32,758 bases of DNA from an uncultured Verrucomicrobiota bacterium (GTDB taxonomy: Bacteria; Verrucomicrobiota; Verrucomicrobiia; Opitutales; Opitutaceae), in NCBI GenBank assembly GCA_903960515.1, contig CAJCBL010000013.1, positions 1 through 32,758 on the forward strand. Direction: 5' to 3'. The position numbers and the translations under genes were made by a program. Of this stretch, positions 6,918 to 13,760 are shown piece by piece; position 1 is the first letter of the stretch, and each line of letters opens with the position of its first letter. The notes under the pieces were generated by a model that saw nothing but the letters and a program-made list of their open reading frames with translations, was not told where the DNA came from and searched no databases.

Positions 6918-9473
6918 TCAGGGTGTGTAAGGGGTTGCAGCGCCAGTCCATCCAGTGCCGCCGGTCCAGGTTGTCAGTGCACCGGAGGGGATGCCGGAGA
7001 AATCGTCTATCGCCGTGGGATTTTCAGCGACGTAGAACGGCCCTGAGCCAGCACCCCATCCCCAGCCGGTGGCCTCGCCACTGAGCGGGCCGGTGGAGAT
7101 GCCAGTGAATGCCGTACAGGAGTAGCCGGGAGGGCCGTTGTACTCGCCGCCACCTCCGCCATTGGCGCTGATTTCGATGGCCCCTCCGACAAGAGCGAGG
7201 GTGACGCCGGTCCCGGCGACTAGCCGGCGCAGGCCGAAGGGCGTGGAGGCGATTAGGCTCACACCTGTACCCGAGTCGGAGAGCTCGGGGGGATCGATCC
7301 ACTCGGTGCTCTCCGCAGTGGCGGCGAGCAACTGGCCGGCCACGCCACCATCAGGCAGGCTGGCGCGGGCTGCGAGCTCATCCACAGCGCCTTGCGTGGT
7401 GGATGAGGTCAGGCCGTTGGTGGAGTTGTCTACCGCCACTCCTGCGGCGGTGAGCGCTGTGTAGAGCCCGCTGGGGATGCGGCAGGTGAGGGCGGGCGAC
7501 CACGTGCCGGCATCCGGTTGGCCGGCGAACTCCGCAAGATCCAGCTCGGCGGCGGCGCGGCGCTCGCGCTCGGCATAGGCGGCGGCGGGCGCGTAGAGCG
7601 TGCTTCCACAGTAGCCGCCGGCTCGGAAATAGCCGGTGGCCCCGCTGGTGAGCATGGAATCGAAATCCGCATGGCTGAGGATCTCAAGGCTGTACCGTGG
7701 GATTACCCACCCCTCATACGATGCCCAAGCCGCAGGAAAGCTCCCAGCGGTGAATGCGAGCGCCGCAGTGCCGCGCCGGCCCCGCAGCACGGGCAGATCG
7801 AAAGTTGCCCCGGAGACCAGCGCAGGCGCACCGGAGATACTGAGCACCTCCACTGATTGCGTGGTGGCGGTGCCGGTGATCGTCCCATCCTCCTCCTTGT
7901 GCAGGAGGATAAGCAGAAGCTCGTCGTTGCGCCCCTCTGTGAGCCCTCCGACCCAGTTGCGCAGATAGGAGGAATCTCGCTGGAGATCCACGCCATCCAC
8001 CCCCGAGAGCAGAGCAACGCGCACTGTGGAGGCTCCGGCCGAGAGCGACGCCACGAGCGACACCGGCAGCGCGTAGGATGGTTGCCGGCCAACCAAGGGA
8101 AAATCCCCGGCGAGGGAATCGTCGTAGTAGACGGATACCCCAGCGGAGAGGCCAAGGGGGCGGGCGGCGAGCAGGTGAAGCGGCGGGGGCGATGAGGTGG
8201 CTAGAGCTGGCAGTGCGAGCACTCGGGCCAGGGCGATGGGCGGGACAACCGTGCCGGGCGAGTCGGACGCGGCGGACGCCTGCGCCGTGCCGAAGGCTGG
8301 AGCTGCTGGAGGGTCTATGGTGCCAGAGATTTCGACGGGCGCGGTATCATCGGCGGGATAGACCACCTTGGTGATGCGGATGACCTCGTTGACCGTGGCC
8401 GAGGCTCCGGGTTGGGAGAGCGGCACGCGCACATAGTCGCCGGGCTGGAGAGGCGCGCCGGCAGGAGTGACCGCCTTGCCCCAGCGCACAGAGCCCGACC
8501 ACGAGCCGCCCGTAGCCCCCCGCCGCAGGGCCTCTTGCCCGGCGCGGATCGCTTGATCGGCGGTGATGAGCCAGTCGGCCTTGATCGTCTTTCGGATGAG
8601 GCGGCCGGTTTCCACGATGCCGGCCTGATCGTCCACCGTGAGCTTTGCCTCCTTGTGCACGGCATCGGAGTCGGTGAACTCCACGGCATAGCTGTTGGGC
8701 TGCTCCTCCTGGTTGTCGAAATCGACCTGAGGAACGGCGCTGAAATCGTCGTGCGTGAGTGTGGTGAGACCCACAGGCACTACGCCGCGCAGCCAGCGGC
8801 CGAACTCGATTTGGCCGGCGGCGTTTAGCCGCAGCCAGGCATCGGCCATCCCTGCGAGCGCGGCGAGGGCGGCGCGGCAATCGGTGGCGTCGGCATAGAG
8901 TGGCGAGGCGGCTGAGGCGCTGCGGCCATCGGCCGAGCCGCTGGGGGCATCCCCTTGCACCAGATCGGCCACCGCCTGGGCGCTGGCCGTATCGATGGCG
9001 CTGGCGGGCAGGCCTAGCCACGATGGAGATGTCAGAATCTCGGCTGCGGCTACGATGGGATTGCAGGTGAGCCCGCTGTCCAGCGAGGCGGCGGCGGAGG
9101 CTCCGGTGATGAGCTCCTGCGCCGGGCCGCTGCGCACGACAAACTCGCAGTTGTAGGCGTTTGTCGATTGGCCGTGGTCATAGTCCACGAACACCACATA
9201 CGCTAGGCCGGCGTAGGGCGGATGCTCCTCATAGGTGTTGAGCGTGCTGTCGGCCGGCTGCTCTTCGGTACCCCAGTAAAAGCGGATCGTGCCATACTTG
9301 GTGGAGAGCGCGGCGGGGCCGGTGGATGTGCCACGCAAGAGCGGGCCACTCCACACGGTTTCTCCATTGAGAATGATCGCATCGAGTGCGTAGAGCGGCC
9401 CCAGCCCGATAAGGCACGCGATGGTGCCGTTTACGTGCTTGGTGCCCTGTTGACTGCCTTTGCCTCCACCCAT
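6918..9473 (-). CDS. Phage tail hub / host-specificity (tip) protein
   Basis: This large 851-residue tail protein opens with MGGGKGSQQGTKHVNGTIACL and a region on surface geometry ('LYALDAIILNGETVWSGP'). A middle region (about 170-400) contains EEQPNSYAVEFTD, VDDQAGIVETGRLIRKTIKA and GDYVRVPLSQPGASATVNEVIRITKV, which resembles the putative phage-tail (lambda J / GTA hub) family. A Thr/Gly-rich C-terminus (about 690-851) with 'GTGVSLIASTPFGLRRLVAGTG' pieces looks like a fibre region. The gene lies downstream of the NlpC gene in the same order as in lambda-like tails and gene transfer agents. AGGAGG lies ahead of the ATG at good spacing. The start overlaps nothing and the frame is intact, so this gene was inverted without damage. 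The hub call is by context and general similarity. Confidence 0.75.
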   Translation of the reverse strand: MGGGKGSQQGTKHVNGTIACLIGLGPLYALDAIILNGETVWSGPLLRGTSTGPAALSTKYGTIRFYWGTEEQPADSTLNTYEEHPPYAGLAYVVFVDYDHGQSTNAYNCEFVVRSGPAQELITGASAAASLDSGLTCNPIVAAAEILTSPSWLGLPASAIDTASAQAVADLVQGDAPSGSADGRSASAASPLYADATDCRAALAALAGMADAWLRLNAAGQIEFGRWLRGVVPVGLTTLTHDDFSAVPQVDFDNQEEQPNSYAVEFTDSDAVHKEAKLTVDDQAGIVETGRLIRKTIKADWLITADQAIRAGQEALRRGATGGSWSGSVRWGKAVTPAGAPLQPGDYVRVPLSQPGASATVNEVIRITKVVYPADDTAPVEISGTIDPPAAPAFGTAQASAASDSPGTVVPPIALARVLALPALATSSPPPLHLLAARPLGLSAGVSVYYDDSLAGDFPLVGRQPSYALPVSLVASLSAGASTVRVALLSGVDGVDLQRDSSYLRNWVGGLTEGRNDELLLILLHKEEDGTITGTATTQSVEVLSISGAPALVSGATFDLPVLRGRRGTAALAFTAGSFPAAWASYEGWVIPRYSLEILSHADFDSMLTSGATGYFRAGGYCGSTLYAPAAAYAERERRAAAELDLAEFAGQPDAGTWSPALTCRIPSGLYTALTAAGVAVDNSTNGLTSSTTQGAVDELAARASLPDGGVAGQLLAATAESTEWIDPPELSDSGTGVSLIASTPFGLRRLVAGTGVTLALVGGAIEISANGGGGGEYNGPPGYSCTAFTGISTGPLSGEATGWGWGAGSGPFYVAENPTAIDDFSGIPSGALTTWTGGTGWTGAATPYTP

Positions 9474-9474
9474 G

Positions 9475-9684
9475 TTATTTGCCTCCTTGTTTCTTTGGCG
9501 CTTCTTCCCAGATCCGCTGCCCGTAGAAGGGGCCCATCACATAGCGGCCGGCTACCTTGCGCTGTCCTCGGGCTACGGGGATGGGCCGGCCATCCTCGGA
9601 GACGGAAAAAGATTCGTCGTAGGCGGAGAGCACTTCGGTGCGCGACTCTGCGGGGGTCTGGTCGACTTGTGATTTGTTTCCCAT
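9475..9684 (-). CDS. Small phage tail-module protein (69 residues)
   Basis: This short hydrophilic protein (MGNKSQVDQTPAESRTE...) has no recognised domain. It lies between the NlpC peptidase and the hub gene, separated from the hub start by one base, with AGGAGG about nine bases ahead of its own ATG. Small proteins at this position are common in tail operons; a chaperone or assembly role would be a guess. It contains the local sequence MGPFYGQRIWEEAPKK near its C-terminus. The coupling on both sides and the ribosome binding site make it a real gene. Confidence 0.65.
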   Translation of the reverse strand: MGNKSQVDQTPAESRTEVLSAYDESFSVSEDGRPIPVARGQRKVAGRYVMGPFYGQRIWEEAPKKQGGK

Positions 9685-9685
9685 A

Positions 9686-10159
9686 TTAGAGGGCCTCCTG
9701 TGGGCGGTAAGCGGCGAGGATGTGCGCGGGCACCTGGGGATCGTGTAGGCTCACCACATGCGCGGGGGTGTGGCGGAGCACTTGCAGAGCCTCGGCATCC
9801 GGGCCGCCGAGGTAGAGGGCGATATGCCCGCAGCCCAGCTCGCACAGGAGCACATCGCCGGGCTGGAGGGTATCGGGTAAGAGTGGGTGGGTAAGCGGGA
9901 TGGGTGCGAAATACTCGGGGAGGCTATCCAGCCAGGCACGCATGGATGCGGTATACTCGCGCAATCGGGTGAGGCCCCGAGGCGGGGGCGGTGGGAAGCG
10001 CCAGCCGGCATCGGAGAGCACGGCGGCGGCGAGGCAATGGCAGCTCGCACCACTGCCGCGCACCGCTCCGGATACCACGTAGGGCGTGCCGAGCCACGCG
10101 TCCGCGCAGATAGCCAAGCGAAGCAAGCGGTCGAACTGGGCTGAGAAATAGTCGCTCAT
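9686..10159 (-). CDS. NlpC/P60-like phage tail peptidase
   Basis: The 157-residue protein has the NlpC/P60 layout: WLGTPYVVSGAVRGSG, then a cysteine block ASCHCLAAAVL that sits where the family has 'DCsGLv', then LQPGDVLLCELGCGHIALYLGG with the conserved histidine. The family cleaves peptide links in cell-wall stem peptides; in tails these proteins help the tip pass the peptidoglycan. The usual Asp before the catalytic Cys is not present (the sequence is S-C-H-C), so I cannot say which cysteine acts. The ATG at 10159 is preceded by GGAGG and overlaps the stop of the upstream LamG fragment (ATGA). That ties this gene directly behind the LamG gene, as in GTA-like tail operons. A longer frame to 10306 has no ribosome site. 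Confidence 0.75.
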   Translation of the reverse strand: MSDYFSAQFDRLLRLAICADAWLGTPYVVSGAVRGSGASCHCLAAAVLSDAGWRFPPPPPRGLTRLREYTASMRAWLDSLPEYFAPIPLTHPLLPDTLQPGDVLLCELGCGHIALYLGGPDAEALQVLRHTPAHVVSLHDPQVPAHILAAYRPQEAL

Positions 10160-10500
10160 TTTTTGCCTCCTGCAGGAGATTCCTGCTTGATTGGGATGAG
10201 CGCCGGATTGCTCTTCGGGAAATGGGGAAAGCCCCGGAAGCGGGCCGAATTGCCGAGCGACTTGCAGCGCGCGAACGACTTGTCGCATCCAGGCACCAGT
10301 CGCCAACCCTCCTCCGGGTACGCGGCCGGTGCGGGATTGAGCGAACCCAGAGTGCGCACAACCAGCGAGTCGCCGGGGGTGGCGGTGTCGGCATAGGTGA
10401 CGCCTAGGCCGAAGTTGTAGAGCTCGTCAAAGTCATCAGTGGTAAGGGCGCGATTCCACAGGATCGCCTGGTCAATGCTGCCATAGTGGTTTGAATAGGC
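10156..10500 (-). pseudogene. 3' end of the split LamG-domain tail gene, now inverted
   Basis: The frame encodes NHYGSIDQAILWNRALTTDDFDELYN and ends SPAGGKK. 'GSIDQ.ILWNRAL' is the last conserved strand of a LamG/concanavalin-like domain, exactly the part missing from the gene that ends at 3073. It has no plausible start of its own: upstream (towards 10566) the frame runs into sequence that belongs to the neighbouring chromosome region. Its stop overlaps the NlpC start, so it was the gene directly before NlpC. The true breakpoint is near 10485-10510. A ~90-residue tail after the LamG strand has cysteines (PGCDKSFARCKS) and no family I know. Confidence 0.65.
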
Positions 10501-10577
10501 ACCAGCCCTCCTGCCTTCTGTATTCCGGCCCGTCTCCACCTTGCCACCCTGACCCTCCGCACCCAAGATCCCAAACA

Positions 10578-11444
10578 GTGCGTCGCATCGACTACTTCAA
10601 AGCGTTCCTGAAAAGCGGAGACCACGCTGCCCTCGCCCTCCTCACCTTGGGCGCGACCTTCGCCTCCGGCGTGCCGCTCGCACTCGTCATCGGCGCGGCG
10701 CTTTATGTCGTCGGCTGGGTCTACCTGCCCGACCGGGCGGGCTTCCGCGCCAAGGTCGACGCCCGGGCCGATGCCGCCGATTCCGCCCGCGAAGCTACCG
10801 CCCTGACCGAGCTTCAGGCCCAGCGCGAAAAACTCTTCGCCATGCTCGATACCGCCGCACGCCGCCGCTATGAGGAGCTTGCCCGCGTCTGCACCGATAT
10901 CGAGGAGCAGCTCTCCGCCGCACCTGCCGACGCCGGGTATCCGACCGGCAAAATCGACGGCCTGATGTGGTCCTACCTCGGGCTGCTCGCCACCGAGCGC
11001 AACCTTCAGGCTTATCTCGCCAAGGAGGAGGTCGAGGACTTCCCCGCCCGTATCGCCGCTGTCGAGGCGGACTTGGCCAGGCTCGACGCCGAACTGGCCA
11101 AAACCGCCCCCGAGTCCCCGGCCTACGAGGGCAAGTTCCGCCTTGTCGGCTCCAAGCGCGAGGGGCTCGACGCCGTGCGCCGCCGCCACGAGCAGTTCAG
11201 CCGCTCCCTCGACAACCTCGCCATCGTCCGCGCCGAACAGACACGCATCGAGGAGCAGCTCAAGCTCCTGCGCGCCGACCTCTTCGCCGCGCAGTCCGTC
11301 GGCCAGTTCACCCAGCGTATCAGCGACACCATCGACTCGCTCTCCACCGGCAGCCGTGTAGCCGCCGAGTTGACACCCTCGATGCCCGAGTTGCCGTCGC
11401 TGCGCACCCGCCGCGTAGGATACAAGGTGGGCGAGAACGCCTGA
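10578..11444 (+). CDS. Membrane-anchored coiled-coil protein, first gene of the PspA/AAA cluster
   Basis: I use the GTG at 10578 (288 residues) because the upstream frame comes from the inverted phage junction. Residues ~12-50 hold two short hydrophobic segments (AALALLTLGATFASGVPLAL and VIGAALYVVGWVYLP), so the protein is likely anchored in the inner membrane. The rest, about 240 residues, is charged and helical with heptad-like patterns and long runs of Ala, Glu, Arg and Leu, so it is probably a cytoplasmic coiled coil. The C-terminus has ELTPSMPELPSLRTRRVGYK. It is followed on the same strand by the PspA homologue, and I infer that it recruits or senses for that protein. No family name is known to me. 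There is no Shine-Dalgarno, and the nearby inversion may have removed its promoter. Confidence 0.65.
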   Translation: MRRIDYFKAFLKSGDHAALALLTLGATFASGVPLALVIGAALYVVGWVYLPDRAGFRAKVDARADAADSAREATALTELQAQREKLFAMLDTAARRRYEELARVCTDIEEQLSAAPADAGYPTGKIDGLMWSYLGLLATERNLQAYLAKEEVEDFPARIAAVEADLARLDAELAKTAPESPAYEGKFRLVGSKREGLDAVRRRHEQFSRSLDNLAIVRAEQTRIEEQLKLLRADLFAAQSVGQFTQRISDTIDSLSTGSRVAAELTPSMPELPSLRTRRVGYKVGENA

Positions 11445-11470
11445 GGCCATGCCAATCCGTCTTCACCAAA

Positions 11471-11579
11471 GAGCACACAGAGGGCACGGAGGCCAATCCT
11501 GCTGCGGAGTTGAACTCCGATTGCCCGGCTCTCTGTGTTCTCCGTGCCCTCCGTGGTTAAATTCCGAGTTCAACGCAGC
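11471..11579. repeat. Palindromic repeat between the coiled-coil gene and pspA-like gene
   Basis: GAGGGCACGGAG (11480-11491) is mirrored perfectly by CTCCGTGCCCTC (11540-11551), and a smaller hairpin CGGAGTT/AACTCCG lies inside it. A second pair, GCTGCG...TTGAACTC, is mirrored by GAGTTCAACGCAGC near 11566-11579. Read on the minus strand, the right arm is the 'CCACGGAGGGCACGGAGAAC' type of sequence that I know as a scattered intergenic repeat in several bacteria. It may fold in the transcript between the two genes, but no T-run marks it as a terminator. Confidence 0.55.
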
Positions 11580-11658
11580 CTGCCGGTAATAGCAGCTCCT
11601 TGGGCTCCCGCTTCCCTCAATCCCTCATTCCCTTAGTCCCTCAACTTCCTCCCTCGCC

Positions 11659-12414
11659 ATGTCCCTCGTTGCTCGCTTCTACAACCAGATCCGCGGCCGC
11701 TTCAGCCTCTTCTTCAGCTCCATCGAGTTCCGCAATCCCGAGGTGCTCCTCGAGAACGCCAAGGAGGACCTAAAGACCAACCGCGTGGCCATGCAGAACG
11801 GCATCGCCCAGATGGCGGCCGTCTCCGAGAAGCTCAAACGCCAGGTTGCCGAGGGCGAGCGCCGCAAGGCCGACCTCGAGGGCCGCATCATGGTCGTCTA
11901 CAACGGCGGCAACCAGCAGCTCGCCGAGGAGCTCGCCGCGCAGCTCCAGTCGGTGGAGACCGACCTCGCCGAGAACAAGTCCGAGCTCGAGCACAACGAG
12001 GCCGCCTACAAGGAGTTCGTCGGCGCCTGCCAGACCGCCGAGACGGAGATCCGCAAGAAGATCGACAGGCTCACCAACGCCCTTTCGAAGGCCAAGGCCA
12101 AGGAGGCCCTAGCCGACGTATCCGAGATGCTCTCCGGCACGATCAGCAAGCAGAGCTCGTCGCTGGACAACATGCAGCGCCTCGACGAGGTGGTGAACGA
12201 GAAGCTCGACAAGGCCTCCGGCCGCCTGCGCGCCTCGCAGGACTCCACTCAGTTCTCCGACCTCAAGCTCAAGCAGCAGGAGGGCGACATCGCCAAGAAG
12301 GCCGCGCTGGCGAACTTCCTCGCCAAGAAGAACGTAGCGATGAAGCCCGCCGAGGGCGTCTCCGCCGCGCCGACACCCGCCCCCGAAAAGCCCAAGATGA
12401 GTGAAGGGGCGTAA
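11659..12414 (+). CDS. pspA: PspA/Vipp1 (IM30) family membrane-remodelling protein
   Basis: The 251-residue protein is almost entirely helical. It starts MSLVARFYNQIRGRFS with an amphipathic N-terminal helix and follows the PspA pattern: NPEVLLENAKEDLKTNRVAM, a long coiled-coil hairpin (about 40-140) and further helices up to ~220. A Pro/Ala-rich tail follows. PspA/Vipp1 proteins are bacterial relatives of ESCRT-III. They form rods or rings on the cytoplasmic side of the membrane and help to keep it sealed under stress. Length matches the family (220-260). Its neighbours are a membrane coiled-coil protein upstream and an AAA+ ATPase downstream, not the classical pspBC/pspF set. The ATG lacks a Shine-Dalgarno and is preceded by a C/T-rich tract. 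Confidence 0.85.
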   Translation: MSLVARFYNQIRGRFSLFFSSIEFRNPEVLLENAKEDLKTNRVAMQNGIAQMAAVSEKLKRQVAEGERRKADLEGRIMVVYNGGNQQLAEELAAQLQSVETDLAENKSELEHNEAAYKEFVGACQTAETEIRKKIDRLTNALSKAKAKEALADVSEMLSGTISKQSSSLDNMQRLDEVVNEKLDKASGRLRASQDSTQFSDLKLKQQEGDIAKKAALANFLAKKNVAMKPAEGVSAAPTPAPEKPKMSEGA

Positions 12415-12449
12415 GCAATCTCTCCGGATAGCAAACGGTTGCCGACACG

Positions 12450-12923
12450 ATGAAGTTTCTCCCGTTCATTCTTCCACTTCTGCTCCTTTTCGGGTGTGCC
12501 AGTGCGCCCACGGAGCGCACCCTGATGACGCCACCGCCCGGCGTCATCCACATCGTCGCCGAACAGAAGATTCTCGCCTTCAACAAGGACCCTAGAGTCT
12601 ATTATCGCGTCGCAGATGGGGACTACCGACTGACAGCGGAGGACAAACACGCCTTCTTCTACACAAACGAGACGGGCGAATTCCGGTACAAATACTTGAA
12701 GCCCGAGAAGGTGATGAAGGGCGGGCTCGCGTACTCAAAATCCACTGGAAACTTCTTTATTTTCTGGGCGGAAGACGAAACCGAAGCCCGGAATAATGCC
12801 CGGAGCATGGGCGCAGGCGAAGTACTTCTGCTCGGCGTTAAAAGCACAACCGGCGACAAACTGTTCCGCGGATCGATGACATGGGTCTCTCAAGAATACG
12901 TCGACCAATGGAAGATGGAATAG
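12450..12923 (+). CDS. Small lipoprotein in the PspA/AAA cluster
   Basis: The 157-residue product begins MKFLPFILPLLLLFGCASAP, a lipoprotein signal with lipobox LFGC and lipid-carrying Cys16. The mature part is soluble and mixed alpha/beta with aromatic-rich blocks (FFYTNETGEFRYKYLKPEK, STGNFFIFWAEDETEARNN). I recognise no domain. It would be anchored at the periplasmic face of the inner membrane or in the outer membrane. It lies 36 bases after the PspA-like gene on the same strand, so it may be part of the same transcript and report on envelope state; that is inference. Confidence 0.7.
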   Translation: MKFLPFILPLLLLFGCASAPTERTLMTPPPGVIHIVAEQKILAFNKDPRVYYRVADGDYRLTAEDKHAFFYTNETGEFRYKYLKPEKVMKGGLAYSKSTGNFFIFWAEDETEARNNARSMGAGEVLLLGVKSTTGDKLFRGSMTWVSQEYVDQWKME

Positions 12924-13093
12924 AGCCAACCGGCTCCGATCTCAAACAAGGGTCGGACCTCGACGAGTCCACGCTCCCGCAAGCGGAAGTGTCGCTCGTC
13001 GAAGCGCGACTTGCCGACCAACGCCGCGATCCAAGCCCGGCACTTACGCTTGAGAAAATGGAAGACCGCTTGCGCAGGCGCTTCCCGCGATGA
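12908..13093 (+). pseudogene. Addiction-module antitoxin relic
   Basis: The frame overlaps the end of the lipoprotein gene and encodes 61 residues. Its last half (SLVEARLADQRRDPSPALTLEKMEDRLRRRF) matches the C-terminal pattern of small 'addiction module' antitoxins of RelE/ParE systems ('L..RL.....P...L..EEV...LR.R'). The usual N-terminal helix with 'L...EKLRLIEALWDSL' is not present. The expected toxin start overlaps the stop (ATGA at 13090-13093), but that frame ends after nine codons. I read this as the remains of a toxin-antitoxin pair whose toxin has been lost. It could still be an expressed short protein. Confidence 0.4.
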
Positions 13094-13267
13094 GCTGGCA
13101 CCGACAACACTTTCCGTAGGCTACCCTCCGTGGTGCTACTCAGGGGTTTCGATCATTGACGGAACCCATCAGTGATCCACCTCCCCCGGCCCTTTCCGAT
13201 ACCAGCGCATTAGCCCTCATGGCACGGGCGGCTCCCACCCCAAGGCCAACATCCTACTCCGAACATC

Positions 13268-13633
13268 ATGAATCTCTTTGGCGAATTTTTCCAGGAACAG
13301 CGCATTCGCGAAACACAGAAGGAGGCGCGGCGGGCGAACGAAAAGGCCGTTGATGCTACCTCTACAACACTCGATCTGCGGAAGCGCGTCGACGGTCTGG
13401 CTCTGGCAAATCAGGCCCTGTTTGAGATTCTTCAACTACGGCTCGGTATCAGCGAAGAGGAGGTATTGCAGCGCATGGCCGAGATCGACGGACGCGACGG
13501 TGTCCGCGATGGAAAAATGGCCGCCTGTGTCGTGCCCTGCCGGAGCTGCGGACGGAAGGTCAGTACGGCCCGTCAGCGCTGCATGTACTGCGGATCACCA
13601 GTGGCCGATGGCCACCTTTTCGAGAAGATCTGA
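13268..13633 (+). CDS. Coiled-coil protein with C-terminal zinc ribbon
   Basis: The 121-residue protein starts MNLFGEFFQEQRIRETQKEA, continues as a charged helix likely to form a coiled coil (about 5-75), and ends in a zinc-ribbon: PCRSCGRKV...RCMYCG with Cys91, Cys94, Cys105 and Cys108. Such short ribbons usually bind one zinc ion and mediate protein contacts. The gene lies 127 bases before the AAA+ ATPase on the same strand and downstream of the PspA-like gene, so I infer it is an adaptor of the cluster. No enzymatic motif is visible and no Shine-Dalgarno is present. Confidence 0.7.
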   Translation: MNLFGEFFQEQRIRETQKEARRANEKAVDATSTTLDLRKRVDGLALANQALFEILQLRLGISEEEVLQRMAEIDGRDGVRDGKMAACVVPCRSCGRKVSTARQRCMYCGSPVADGHLFEKI

Positions 13634-13760
13634 GAGCACCCAAGCGCGCCCCACGCACAGCCCCTTCCGCCCCACGGCGCGGACACAAGATCCCGCCCCC
13701 TTCCTCTCTCTCCGTTCCCTTCGTTACCTTCTGTAAGCTACCCCTTCCGCTCTCCCTCCC

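Noticed and set aside
3070-10510. A phase-variable invertible tail-fibre cassette (Gin/Cin type)
   Set aside because: The inverted block includes the peptidase and the hub gene, which would be useless in this orientation. I found no pair of inverted recombination sites and no Gin-like invertase; the only serine recombinase is of the IS607 type.
10501-10577. Extension of the coiled-coil protein to a TTG at 10491
   Set aside because: The added residues are Pro/His/Cys-rich and would reach into the inverted phage fragment. The GTG at 10578 comes directly before the regular part of the protein.
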